Source: Bacillus_I endophytica_A (GTDB lineage: Bacteria; Bacillota; Bacilli; Bacillales; Bacillaceae_H). From it: a DNA stretch of 64,000 bases. This document shows, piece by piece, positions 50,677 through 63,905 of the stretch (within the stretch, counting starts at the first letter, position 1; each line of letters opens with the position of its first letter). The notes below the pieces were generated by a model. The model saw only the letters and a program-made list of their open reading frames with translations. It was not told the origin of the DNA and made no database searches. The stretch lies in assembly GCF_026790145.1 (NCBI RefSeq), contig NZ_JALAMS010000024.1, positions 3,693 through 67,692 of the forward strand, given 5' to 3'. The position numbers were made by a program, and so were the translations under genes.

Positions 50677-51396
50677 TTGACTAAACGTTACTGGTATGTC
50701 ATTTTAACGTACGTATTAATGCAGCTTTCTGTATATCCAGTTTTGTATGCCCTCGTAAAGATGAATGTATTTTCTACAAGATCTGAGCTTGTCACGGCAA
50801 ACATTTATTGGACAATCATTAGCTTTATCCTTGCTTTAATCATTACGCTTCTCTTATTAAGACCAGATATGAACATGCGTAAAAAATACAACTGGTCTAA
50901 AATTATATCTTGGGCAATTCTAGGCGTTTTTATGGCACTTTTAGCGCAAGGAATTGCATCTAATATCGAAACAAAAGTATTTGGCGTGAACCCTGAATCA
51001 GAAAATACCCAGAATATTATGAGCTTAGTAGAGGTTGTTCCGTTACTAATTGCTGTTGTCTCTATAATAGGTCCTATTTTAGAAGAAGTAGTATTTCGTA
51101 AAATCATTTTTGGTTCGCTTTACGAGCGATCTAACTTCTTTATCGCAGCCATTATTAGTTCCTTTATCTTTGCTCTTGTTCATCAAGATTTTTCACACCT
51201 TCTCGTTTATATGTCGATGGGACTAACATTTGCTTTTCTCTATGTTAAAACATCGTCTATTCTTGTTCCCATCTTCGCACATGTTTCAATGAATACATTC
51301 GTTGTGATGATGCAGTACGTTTTTAAAGACGATATTGAAAAATACATCGACCAACAGGAGAAACTTCAACAAATTTTCGGAGGCTTTCAGCTATGA
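50677..51396 (+). CDS. ydiL: CPBP-family intramembrane metalloprotease (YdiL)
   Basis: The 239-residue protein has about seven membrane helices and the CPBP (Abi) motifs: EEVVFRKIIFG (Glu-Glu-x-x-x-Arg), FALVHQDFSH (His) and the final FAHVSMNTF (His, Asn). Such proteins are membrane proteases related to CAAX processing enzymes. It starts with TTG behind AAAGGGG. It overlaps ydiK by four bases. Confidence 0.88.
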   Translation: MTKRYWYVILTYVLMQLSVYPVLYALVKMNVFSTRSELVTANIYWTIISFILALIITLLLLRPDMNMRKKYNWSKIISWAILGVFMALLAQGIASNIETKVFGVNPESENTQNIMSLVEVVPLLIAVVSIIGPILEEVVFRKIIFGSLYERSNFFIAAIISSFIFALVHQDFSHLLVYMSMGLTFAFLYVKTSSILVPIFAHVSMNTFVVMMQYVFKDDIEKYIDQQEKLQQIFGGFQL

Positions 51397-51596
51397 GAAC
51401 TACTCCCCTCAACTTGGGAATTATGTATGGATTTTTAGGACTTATCTTTACGTTTCTTGCGATTCGAAATGCGCATGAAACAGTCTTTAACTTTATGACG
51501 ATTGTATTTACCATTTTTGCAACGCTAGAAATTGGGGTTGCCATTAGAGCGTTTATCCTTCATTTTCGTATCAAAAAGATGAAAAAGAAACAGTAG
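51393..51596 (+). CDS. ydiK: Small membrane protein YdiK
   Basis: The 67-residue protein has two membrane helices (LNLGIMYGFLGLIFTFLAI and MTIVFTIFATLEIGVAI) and a basic tail (RIKKMKKKQ). It matches YdiK (DUF4305) next to ydiL as in B. subtilis. Its ATG overlaps the ydiL stop codon (ATGA). Function unknown. Confidence 0.85.
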   Translation: MRTTPLNLGIMYGFLGLIFTFLAIRNAHETVFNFMTIVFTIFATLEIGVAIRAFILHFRIKKMKKKQ

Positions 51597-51601
51597 AAGA
51601 T

Positions 51602-51646
51602 AAAGACAGCCTTTCACAAGCTTTAGCTATGAAAGGCTGTCTTTAT
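51602..51646 (+). terminator. Bidirectional terminator between ydiK and tatC
   Basis: AAAGACAGCCTTTCA and its perfect 15-bp complement enclose a loop that can fold further, followed by T-rich sequence on both strands. Confidence 0.9.
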
Positions 51647-51654
51647 TTTATATT

Positions 51655-52407
51655 CTATTGTACATGGAATTTTTCCTCTTCTTCTTGCACTTTCATACTC
51701 TTTTTGTAAGAAAAATAAGAGATTCCAATACTGATTTCATATAGAACTAGCAACGGTAACGTCACCATTAGATGAGACAAAAGCTCTGGAGGTGTAATAA
51801 TCGCTGCGATGACGAGCAATACAAAATATGCGTACTTGCGGATGCTCACTAATGTCATTGGTGTGATAATGCCTAAACGAGTGAGAAACATGACAACAAC
51901 AGGCATTTGAAACAAAATCCCAAATGGTAATGTAAATTGAAAAAGAAATTCAAAGTACTCATTAATTCCAATCACTTGATTTACGTCTAAACGCTCTGTT
52001 AAGCTTGTCATAAACTTAACGACAAATGGAAAGAGAACAAAATAAGAAAATGATACCCCCGCTAAGAACAATAGCACCGAGAATGGTATATAGCTTAATG
52101 TTACTTTTCTTTCTTTTTCAAGTAATCCAGGACTTACAAATGCCCATACATGATAAAGAATCACAGGTGAAGAAAGAACACATCCAATAATAAAGGCAAA
52201 CTGCATATAAATCTTCACTGGATCTGTCAGACGAAATGTATTCATCTCAAGGTCTTTCACTTCATCTGCACTTTGTAAATAGACAATAAGACTGTCGGCA
52301 AGAAAAAAGCCTGCTATTGTTGCACCTAAAAAAACGGCTGCAACAATTAAAACTCTTCTCCTAAGCTCTCCAATATGCTCATAAATCGACATGTTTTGTT
52401 CATTCAT
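51655..52407 (-). CDS. tatC: Twin-arginine translocase TatC
   Basis: The 250-residue protein has six membrane helices and the TatC hallmarks: HIGELRRRVLI at the start, YHVWAFVSPGLLEKERK in the first periplasmic loop, and the closing MVTLPLLVLYEISI. It recognises twin-arginine signal peptides and, with TatA, exports folded proteins. It is 17 bp behind tatA. Confidence 0.96.
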   Translation of the reverse strand: MNEQNMSIYEHIGELRRRVLIVAAVFLGATIAGFFLADSLIVYLQSADEVKDLEMNTFRLTDPVKIYMQFAFIIGCVLSSPVILYHVWAFVSPGLLEKERKVTLSYIPFSVLLFLAGVSFSYFVLFPFVVKFMTSLTERLDVNQVIGINEYFEFLFQFTLPFGILFQMPVVVMFLTRLGIITPMTLVSIRKYAYFVLLVIAAIITPPELLSHLMVTLPLLVLYEISIGISYFSYKKSMKVQEEEEKFHVQ

Positions 52408-52424
52408 ATCGCTTCACCCTTGCA

Positions 52425-52610
52425 TTATTTAACATCAGTATGATCCGCTTTTGCTTTTTCTTTCCCTTCATCATCTGCAATTCCTTGTGCACCTTGCTTA
52501 AATTCACGCAGTGTTTTTCCAACTGCCTTTCCTAACTCAGGCAGTTTTTTAGGACCGAATATTAAGAGAGCTGCAAAGACAATGAGAATAATACTTCCCG
52601 TGCTAAGCAT
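52425..52610 (-). CDS. tatA: Twin-arginine translocase TatA
   Basis: The 61-residue protein has one N-terminal helix (GSIILIVFAALLIFGPKKLP), the Phe-Gly hinge and an amphipathic helix (LGKAVGKTLREFKQG), as in TatA. It forms the pore-like component with TatC. A strong GGAGGTGGGAG lies upstream. Confidence 0.95.
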   Translation of the reverse strand: MLSTGSIILIVFAALLIFGPKKLPELGKAVGKTLREFKQGAQGIADDEGKEKAKADHTDVK

Positions 52611-52651
52611 CTTCTCCCACCTCCTCTAAATGGAATGTGTTACACGTTCCC

Positions 52652-53299
52652 TCAGTTGACTAACTCTGTTGGATAGTTGCGTAAAAAATAAATGAGCGCT
52701 TGAAGCTCAACAGCTAAATCAATATGATGAATACGAATTGAATCTGGCACATTGATGCGCGCTGGTGTAAAATTTAATATCCCTTTTACACTAGTATGCT
52801 CTAATCTGTCTGTTATACCTTGAGCAGCTGTTGCAGGTACTGTTAAAATAACAACGCTTATATCGTTACCTAGCTTTTCTTCTAAATCATTAAGATGATA
52901 AATAGGCACATTACTAATTTTCTGGCCTACTCGGCTTTCATCAACATCAAAAGCCATTTCAATTTTTGTATTATTATTTTTAATGAAATTATAGTTCAAT
53001 AATGCTGTTCCAAGATTACCAACACCAATTAGCGCAATCTTTGTTAATTCATCTTGGTCTAGCGTTTTTCTAAAAAATGTAAGTAAATAGTTTACGTTAT
53101 AACCATATCCCTTTTTTCCTAAAGCTCCAAAATAAGAGAAGTCACGACGAATTGTTGCTGAATCTACTTTGACCGCTTCGCTTAGCTCTGCTGACGATAC
53201 TCGCTGTTTTCCTGAGGAATGTAAATTCTTAAGAAAACGATAGTATAAAGGCAAGCGTTTGGCTGTTGCCTGCGGTATTTTTAATTGTTCTGTACTCAC
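52652..53299 (-). CDS. rex: Redox-sensing repressor Rex
   Basis: The 215-residue protein has an N-terminal winged helix (VSSAELSEAVKVDSATIRRD), a Rossmann NADH-binding domain (IALIGVGNLGTALLNY) and the C-terminal swap helix ELQALIYFLRNYP. It represses anaerobic and fermentation genes when NADH/NAD is low. One base separates it from moaC. Confidence 0.96.
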   Translation of the reverse strand: MSTEQLKIPQATAKRLPLYYRFLKNLHSSGKQRVSSAELSEAVKVDSATIRRDFSYFGALGKKGYGYNVNYLLTFFRKTLDQDELTKIALIGVGNLGTALLNYNFIKNNNTKIEMAFDVDESRVGQKISNVPIYHLNDLEEKLGNDISVVILTVPATAAQGITDRLEHTSVKGILNFTPARINVPDSIRIHHIDLAVELQALIYFLRNYPTELVN

Positions 53300-53300
53300 A

Positions 53301-53804
53301 CTATACCCCCCAATCTGTTAACCCTTGTTCCCTTGTAAAATCTCCACTTTTCCCACCTGTTTTTGTAAGCAAATACGTTGGACCAATAACCATTCCTTTA
53401 TCGATGGCTTTGCACATATCGTAAGCGGTCAAAGCACATACGGACGCTGCCGTTAGCGCTTCCATTTCTACTCCTGTACTCCCCTTTGTCTTTACAGTAG
53501 CTTCAATAAGCAAGCGATATTTTCCTTCTTTTTCAGCCCAATTAAATTCAATATTTACTCCTTTTATAAATAAAGGATGGCACATTGGAATAAGATCAGA
53601 CGTTTTTTTGGCCGCCATGATGCCTGCTATTTGAGAAACAGCTAATACATCACCTTTTCCAATTTCTTGTGATGTAATCTTATCGTATGTTTCTTTGTTT
53701 ACTTCAATGCTTGAAGCAGCTGTTGCAACTCTTGTTGTTTCAGCTTTCTCTGAGATGTCGACCATATTAGCGCGACCTTGTTCGTTAAAATGAGTAAACC
53801 CCAC
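53301..53804 (-). CDS. moaC: Cyclic pyranopterin monophosphate synthase MoaC
   Basis: The 167-residue enzyme has the MoaC motifs MCHPLFIKGVNIEF, KGSTGVEMEALTAASVCAL, AYDMCKAIDKGM and GGKSGDF. It forms cPMP in molybdenum cofactor synthesis. It precedes rex directly, as in Bacillus. Confidence 0.96.
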   Translation of the reverse strand: MGFTHFNEQGRANMVDISEKAETTRVATAASSIEVNKETYDKITSQEIGKGDVLAVSQIAGIMAAKKTSDLIPMCHPLFIKGVNIEFNWAEKEGKYRLLIEATVKTKGSTGVEMEALTAASVCALTAYDMCKAIDKGMVIGPTYLLTKTGGKSGDFTREQGLTDWGV

Positions 53805-53896
53805 TTTAGTTCCTCCTTATGTTTGACTATACACTATTTTTAGTCATCTGTCTTTGCACTTTCTACCTATACGAATATTCCTTTTTAACTCTCCTT

Positions 53897-53920
53897 TATA
53901 GGTATGGTAGAATACCTATA
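53897..53920. promoter_or_regulatory. Inverted repeat between moaC and ydiF
   Basis: TATAGGTA and TACCTATA are perfect inverted copies around an 8-bp spacer, about 105-130 bp upstream of the ydiF start. Function unknown; it overlaps a TAGAAT -10-like element for ydiF. Confidence 0.35.
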
Positions 53921-54025
53921 GCAGCCTTTTTTCAACATAATGTGAATTATTTAACTAAGGAAAGCTCTAGAATAGCTGCCTGAGCTCTTCCCCCTTTATT
54001 GTAAAGGATTAACTGAGGTGAAAAA

Positions 54026-55960
54026 ATGATTTTATTACAACTAAATAATATCACGAAGTATTTTGGCGCTGATATTATTTTATCGAATATTAAAATGGAA
54101 GTACAATCAAACGACCGAATTGGCCTGGTTGGTCGAAATGGAGCTGGAAAATCCACTCTGCTTAAAATTATTTCAGGTGCAATCTCCTATGACGGTGGGG
54201 AAATTATAAAACCAAAAGATGTAGAACTTGGCTATATGGGCCAGGATACAATGCTTGAATCAGACTTGAGCATTTGGGATGAAATGATGACAGTATTCTC
54301 ACCGCTAAAAGAAATGGAAAAGAAAATCCGTTCACTAGAAGAAAAAATGGGTGATCCTACCTTTTTAAACGATTCTACCAAATATGAAAAGCTCCTTCAA
54401 GAGTACGACATGCTTCAAGCAGCTTTTAAAGATAAAGGTGGATATCAGTATGAAGCAGAAACTCGTTCTATTTTACATGGATTTCGCTTTAAAGATCACT
54501 CTATACCTATCTCAACGCTTAGTGGAGGCCAAAAAACACGCCTTTCACTTGCAAAATTATTGTTAACAAAACCAGATTTACTCATACTTGATGAACCAAC
54601 AAACCATCTTGATATTGAAACACTTTCATGGCTTGAGCAATTTTTACAAGGATATGCAGGCGCCATTTTAATTGTTTCACACGACCGCTATTTTCTTGAT
54701 AAAGTAGTCAATCGCGTTTACGAAATTTCACGTCGGCAAATTAAGCGCTATGTTGGAAACTATTCTTCCTATCTCGTTCAAAAAAGAGAACAGTATGATC
54801 AAGAGATAAAGCAATACGAGAAACAGCAGGACGAAATTGAAAAACTTCAAGACTTTGTTCAACGCAATATTGCTAGAGCTTCCACAACGAAAAGAGCGCA
54901 AAGCAGACAAAAGCAGCTGCAACGGATGGAAAAGATAGATAGACCATCAGGCGACGAAAAATCGGCTTCATTTTCTTTCTCTATTGATAAACAAAGTGGA
55001 AATGAAGTATTTCAGCTTAAAGATGGAGCAATTGGATATGAAAAAAGTTATCCACTTGTGGATAACTTAAATATTCGCATTACACGTGGCGAAAGTGTGG
55101 CTCTTGTTGGTCCAAACGGAATTGGAAAATCAACTCTTTTAAAAAGCATTGTCAATCGTCTCCCTCTTTTAAATGGAAATACAATGTTTGGTTCAAATGT
55201 CAGTGTTGGTTATTATGACCAAGAACAAGCAACATTAACTTCTTCCAAAACCGTTATTAATGAGCTTTGGGATAACTATCCATCAACACCTGAAAAAGAA
55301 ATCCGCACGCTCCTTGGAAGTTTTCTGTTTAGCGGGGATGATGTATTAAAGCCTGTTAACACGCTTAGTGGAGGCCAAAAAGCCCGTCTTGCTCTTGCAA
55401 AACTAATGATGAAAAAAGCCAATTTCCTTATTCTTGATGAGCCAACAAACCACCTTGATTTAGATAGTAAACAAGTCCTTGAAAATGCGCTTGTGGATTA
55501 TCCAGGAACAATTTTATTTGTGTCCCATGACCGTTATTTTATTAATCGTATTGCTACCAAAGTTCTTGAACTTTCACGGGTTAACGTTCAAGAATTTTTA
55601 GGAGACTACGACTATTATTTAGAGAAGAAAGCGGAGGAACTAGAGCTAAAAGAAATGGAAGCTTTAGAAAATCAAAAAAGTGTAGAAACACCTATAAAAA
55701 ATGATAGGTTAACATATGAACAAGAGAAAGAAGCGAAAAAGAAGCTTCGTCAATATAAACGCCGTATTGAGGAAATTGAAGCTTCCATCTCACAAGCAGA
55801 AGAAAAAATTGCTGAAAACGAAAATTTACTTCTTCAACCAGAAATTTATGAAGATCATGAAAAAGCTTATGCTTTAACAGAAGAAAATAACAAGCTTAAT
55901 GAAGAGCTTCTCTCTCTTATGGAAGAATGGGAAGAACTTCAACTTCAAATTGAAGACTAA
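54026..55960 (+). CDS. ydiF: ABC-F family ATPase YdiF
   Basis: The 644-residue protein has two ABC domains without membrane parts. Domain 1: GRNGAGKSTLLK, LSGGQKTRLSLAKLL, LLILDEPTNHLD. Domain 2: GPNGIGKSTLLK, LSGGQKARLALAKLM, LILDEPTNHLD. The P-site linker (about 240-300) is charged, and a C-terminal coiled coil follows. ABC-F proteins act on ribosomes to adjust translation or protect from antibiotics. It is divergent from moaC and followed by a perfect terminator. Confidence 0.93.
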   Translation: MILLQLNNITKYFGADIILSNIKMEVQSNDRIGLVGRNGAGKSTLLKIISGAISYDGGEIIKPKDVELGYMGQDTMLESDLSIWDEMMTVFSPLKEMEKKIRSLEEKMGDPTFLNDSTKYEKLLQEYDMLQAAFKDKGGYQYEAETRSILHGFRFKDHSIPISTLSGGQKTRLSLAKLLLTKPDLLILDEPTNHLDIETLSWLEQFLQGYAGAILIVSHDRYFLDKVVNRVYEISRRQIKRYVGNYSSYLVQKREQYDQEIKQYEKQQDEIEKLQDFVQRNIARASTTKRAQSRQKQLQRMEKIDRPSGDEKSASFSFSIDKQSGNEVFQLKDGAIGYEKSYPLVDNLNIRITRGESVALVGPNGIGKSTLLKSIVNRLPLLNGNTMFGSNVSVGYYDQEQATLTSSKTVINELWDNYPSTPEKEIRTLLGSFLFSGDDVLKPVNTLSGGQKARLALAKLMMKKANFLILDEPTNHLDLDSKQVLENALVDYPGTILFVSHDRYFINRIATKVLELSRVNVQEFLGDYDYYLEKKAEELELKEMEALENQKSVETPIKNDRLTYEQEKEAKKKLRQYKRRIEEIEASISQAEEKIAENENLLLQPEIYEDHEKAYALTEENNKLNEELLSLMEEWEELQLQIED

Positions 55961-55992
55961 AAAAAGCTCGTACAGTTGTACGAGCTTTTTTG
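55961..55992 (+). terminator. Terminator behind ydiF
   Basis: AAAAAGCTCGTACA and TGTACGAGCTTTTT form a perfect 14-bp stem with a two-base loop, directly behind the stop codon. Confidence 0.92.
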
Positions 55993-55993
55993 T

Positions 55994-56094
55994 TGTGGAT
56001 AACCATTCTATCCACAGTTTTTATTCACAAACTCACAGAGAATGAAAAAAGAAACCGTACACTATTCACAAACTCTGGATAACACTGTGGATAG
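55994..56094. promoter_or_regulatory. Cluster of six DnaA-box-like nonamers
   Basis: Within 101 bp are TGTGGATAA (55994, exact complement of TTATCCACA), CTATCCACA (56008), TTATTCACA (56021), CTATTCACA (56062), TCTGGATAA (56074) and TGTGGATAG (56086). One is a perfect DnaA box and one fits TTATNCACA exactly; the other four each differ by one base from TTATNCACA. They alternate in orientation. DnaA-box clusters outside oriC in B. subtilis titrate DnaA; from memory one lies next to gcp (tsaD), which would match. Confidence 0.8.
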
Positions 56095-56096
56095 GA

Positions 56097-57107
56097 TTAT
56101 AGCATTAACCCAGGGTTTGCATTTAAGTCCATTGCAGCTCTTTTTCCACTTTTGTAAAGCTCGCTTGCAGCAGCACCAATCATTGCCGCATTGTCTGTAC
56201 AAAGAGGAAGTGGCGGAATAATGAGTTCGAGCTGTTTATCAAAAGGCTCAAATGTTTTTTGAAGTTCTTCTCTAAGTCCTCTATTCGCAGCTACTCCTCC
56301 TGCTAATAATACTTGCTTTACGTTGTATTTTTCAGCCGCTTTAAGTGTCTTCCCTACAAGCACCTCAATAACACTCTCCTGGAAACTTGCAGCTAAGTCT
56401 TCCGGTTTAATCTCTTCTCCTCGCTGTTTTGCATTGTGAAGAGTGTTGATAACTGCCGACTTTAAGCCACTGAAGCTAAAATCAAACGAATCTTTTTCAA
56501 GCCACGCTCTCGGAAGATCTAATGTTGGCTCTCCTTCATGTGCTAGGCGATCAATATGAGGGCCACCTGGATATGGCAAACCTATTGTTCTCGCAACCTT
56601 ATCATAAGCTTCTCCAACTGCATCATCTCTTGTTTCTCCAATTACTTCAAATGTAATATGGTCCTCCATATAAACAAGTTCGGTATGTCCTCCTGAAACA
56701 ACAAGAGCAAGAAGAGGAAATTGCATTTCCTTCACAAGACGGTTTGCATAAATGTGTCCTGCAATATGATGGACACCAATCAATGGCTTATTATGAGCAA
56801 AAGCAAGTGCTTTGGCTGCATTCACTCCAATAAGGAGTGCACCGACAAGTCCAGGTCCTTCTGTCACTGCTACAGCATCGATATCGTCCATTGTCAGCTT
56901 TGCTTGTTGAAGAGCTTCTTCTATCACAATGGTCATTTGTTCTACATGATGACGTGAGGCTACCTCAGGGACCACTCCGCCAAATCTTTTATGACTCTCA
57001 ATTTGAGATGCCACAACGTTAGCGATAATTTCTTTTCCATTTTGAATAATGGCTACAGCCGTCTCATCACAGCTTGTTTCAATTGCTAAAATCAATTCTT
57101 TTTTCAT
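56097..57107 (-). CDS. tsaD: tRNA N6-threonylcarbamoyladenosine synthase TsaD
   Basis: Start is ATG at 57107 (MKKELILAIETSCDETAVA); the frame opens 12 bases earlier. The protein of 336 residues has the metal-binding His pair in VHHIAGHIYA and the ASKHA fold (VVSGGHTELVYM, FSFSGLKSAV). With TsaB and TsaE it transfers threonylcarbamoyl to A37 of tRNAs. It overlaps rimI by four bases (ATGA). Confidence 0.96.
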   Translation of the reverse strand: MKKELILAIETSCDETAVAIIQNGKEIIANVVASQIESHKRFGGVVPEVASRHHVEQMTIVIEEALQQAKLTMDDIDAVAVTEGPGLVGALLIGVNAAKALAFAHNKPLIGVHHIAGHIYANRLVKEMQFPLLALVVSGGHTELVYMEDHITFEVIGETRDDAVGEAYDKVARTIGLPYPGGPHIDRLAHEGEPTLDLPRAWLEKDSFDFSFSGLKSAVINTLHNAKQRGEEIKPEDLAASFQESVIEVLVGKTLKAAEKYNVKQVLLAGGVAANRGLREELQKTFEPFDKQLELIIPPLPLCTDNAAMIGAAASELYKSGKRAAMDLNANPGLML

Positions 57108-57547
57108 AGTTTCACCCACATTACTAATGCATCCTCTTGATTGTCTGCATAATAATTTTTTCGAACTCCACCAGGTTCAAAACCTAGCTTCTCATATAAG
57201 AAACGAGCAGGCTCGTTTGATAACCGAACTTCAAGGGTCATTGTCAATGCACCTGACTGACGTGCAAGTTGCATAACCGCCCGAAGAAGCTTTTCCCCTA
57301 GACCTTTTCCTCTATATTCCGGTAAAATTGCGATATTTGTTATGTGTGCTTCATCAACAATAATCCACACTCCACAATAGCCAACAATTTCTCCCTCGTA
57401 TTCAATAATCGTATAATGAGCAAACCTATTCTTAGATAATTCATTATGAAGAGCTTCTTCACTCCATGGAAGAGTAAAAGAATGTAGCTCAATTTGGTGA
57501 AGAGCTTTTACATCTTCTACAGAAGCTAAGCGAATATGTACGTCCAT
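57104..57547 (-). CDS. rimI: Ribosomal protein S18-alanine N-acetyltransferase RimI
   Basis: The 147-residue GNAT protein has the acetyl-CoA motif ILPEYRGKGLGEKLL and the ending LEVRLSNEPARFLYEKLGF. It is coupled to tsaD by overlap and to tsaB without gap, the standard Firmicutes order. Confidence 0.93.
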   Translation of the reverse strand: MDVHIRLASVEDVKALHQIELHSFTLPWSEEALHNELSKNRFAHYTIIEYEGEIVGYCGVWIIVDEAHITNIAILPEYRGKGLGEKLLRAVMQLARQSGALTMTLEVRLSNEPARFLYEKLGFEPGGVRKNYYADNQEDALVMWVKL

Positions 57548-58249
57548 TTAACGTTCGCTCATTTTATTTTGGGAAGCTAACCAGTTTGCTTCAGCCTCTG
57601 CTAAACGAATGTAGTTTGGCACAAGACTATGAGCTTCTTCAGGTTGTTTGTTCATTCCGATTAAAGCAAGTTCACTTGGACGAGGGTTATGGGTTACGAT
57701 CTCACTAAAACAAGCCTTTTCTCCTAGGATATGTGTAAGAACCTCACGATGTAGAGGAACATCGTTTCCTACGAAAAGAATCTTTTGATCTAATTCTTTT
57801 AGTTGAGTTGCCCATGCTTCATTTAAAATGTTCACATCTGCGTTTACTTCCACAAGTTTATCTTCATATTTGTATAAGCCTGTGTAAATTTGTTGACGTC
57901 TTGCATCAAAAAGTGGAGAAATGTAGCCATCAAAGAAACGCCCATTTGCAGCAAGAACTTCAAGGCTCGAAACTCCAACAAGAGGAATATTCAAAGACCA
58001 TGAGAGAGTTTTTGCAATTGTAACTCCTATTCTCACGCCTGTGTAAGAACCAGGTCCTTTTGCTACTACAATCCTTTCTAAATCTTTAGGTTTCATCCCA
58101 CAATCTTTTAAAAGTGTTTCTACTGCTGGCATTGCTCGTACAGAATGATTTTTCTTTACATTTGTAATGATTTCACCAATCACTTTATCTTCATCAACAA
58201 GAGCTACTCCAAGCGTATCTGTTGATGTATCAATTGCTAATGTTTTCAT
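57548..58249 (-). CDS. tsaB: t6A complex protein TsaB
   Basis: The 233-residue protein starts MKTLAIDTSTDTLGVALVDE and has the RVVVAKGPGSYTGVRIG-type block (here IVVAKGPGSYTGVRIGVTIA). It lacks the metal His pair, as expected of the TsaB scaffold that binds TsaD. It overlaps tsaE by 20 bp. Confidence 0.95.
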   Translation of the reverse strand: MKTLAIDTSTDTLGVALVDEDKVIGEIITNVKKNHSVRAMPAVETLLKDCGMKPKDLERIVVAKGPGSYTGVRIGVTIAKTLSWSLNIPLVGVSSLEVLAANGRFFDGYISPLFDARRQQIYTGLYKYEDKLVEVNADVNILNEAWATQLKELDQKILFVGNDVPLHREVLTHILGEKACFSEIVTHNPRPSELALIGMNKQPEEAHSLVPNYIRLAEAEANWLASQNKMSER

Positions 58250-58724
58250 CTTTTATAAACTCCTTACAGAGATCGATATATTGGGATCCCTTAGCTTTTA
58301 AACAAATCTCTCGCTTATCCCCTTCTCTATGATACAATTCTATCTCTAGACGCGAAAGAGGAAGCTGATCTTCAATTAAATGAGCCCATTCTACAACAGT
58401 TACACCATTGCCTTCAAAATATTCATCAAACCCTAAGTCTTCCATACTTTCTCCTAGTCGATAAACATCCATATGATACAAGGGAAGCTTCTCTCCTTGA
58501 TACTCTTTAATGATTGTAAACGTTGGGCTGTTCACGGTGCGAGTAACGCCAAGCCCTTTTGCTAGTCCCTTTGTGAAAGTCGTTTTTCCAGCCCCAAGAT
58601 CTCCTTCAAGTAAAATTAAGTTTCCCTCTTGAAGATAATGAGCAAGATTCTCAGCAAGCTTCATTGTTTGCTCGGGTGTTTCAGTAGTGATATGGAAAAC
58701 TTCTTCTCCAATATTATTCATCAT
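58230..58724 (-). CDS. tsaE: t6A complex ATPase TsaE
   Basis: The 164-residue P-loop protein has Walker A GDLGAGKTTFTKGLAKGLG, switch NSPTFTIIKEY, HMDVYRL and VVEWAHLIEDQLP. It regenerates the TsaD-TsaB complex. Start is at MMNN or the second Met. It heads the tsaE-tsaB-rimI-tsaD operon. Confidence 0.95.
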   Translation of the reverse strand: MMNNIGEEVFHITTETPEQTMKLAENLAHYLQEGNLILLEGDLGAGKTTFTKGLAKGLGVTRTVNSPTFTIIKEYQGEKLPLYHMDVYRLGESMEDLGFDEYFEGNGVTVVEWAHLIEDQLPLSRLEIELYHREGDKREICLKAKGSQYIDLCKEFIKDENISN

Positions 58725-58783
58725 TGATCCTCGCTTTAATAAAGTTTTAGATACCCTTATAGGATGCCCTAAGTTTCATTGTA

Positions 58784-58816
58784 CAAAAAAAAGACCTTAG
58801 GATGCTATTCCTAAGG
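58784..58816 (-). terminator. Terminator of the rrn-tRNA operon
   Basis: CCTTAGGA and TCCTAAGG pair on the minus strand and are followed by TCTTTTTTTT. It lies 73 bp behind tRNA-Asp. Confidence 0.9.
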
Positions 58817-58888
58817 ATAAATTTGTGCTCTATAAATAAAAAAACGAAACAATTCTGTCTGTTTCGAATCAATACTACATGTTATAAA

Positions 58889-58964
58889 TGGCGGTCCCGA
58901 CGGGAATCGAACCCGCGATCTCCTGCGTGACAGGCAGGCATGTTAACCGCTACACCACGGGACC
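58889..58964 (-). tRNA. tRNA-Asp (GTC)
   Basis: The 76-nt minus-strand cloverleaf has acceptor GGTCCCG/CGGGACC, anticodon loop CTGTCAC with GTC, T-arm GCGGGTTCGATTCCCGT and encoded CCA. Confidence 0.98.
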
Positions 58965-58966
58965 TT

Positions 58967-59043
<77 letters not shown>

Positions 59044-59052
59044 ATATGATAA

Positions 59053-59168
59053 GCCTGGCAACGTCCTACTCTCACAGGGACAAAGTCCCAACTACCATCG
59101 GCGCTCAAGAGCTTAACTTCTGTGTTCGGCATGGGAACAGGTGTGACCTCTTGGCTATGGTTACCAGA
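59053..59168 (-). rRNA. rrf: 5S ribosomal RNA
   Basis: The 116-nt minus-strand sequence contains the 5S core (GAGGTCACACCTGTTCCCAT, GAACACAGAAGTTAAGCTC, GAGAGTAGGACGTTGCCAGG) in the usual order. Confidence 0.96.
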
Positions 59169-59240
59169 CTATATTGAGTTGTTCACTCAAAACTAAATAA
59201 CAAGGCAAGGAAAAACATATCCGATTATGATCAATTCTTA

Positions 59241-63905
<4,665 letters not shown>

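Noticed and set aside
53950..54000. Hairpin GGAAAGCTC/GAGCTCTTCC before ydiF considered as an antibiotic-responsive attenuator
   Set aside because: The following T-run is poor and no leader peptide is visible, so the evidence is too weak.
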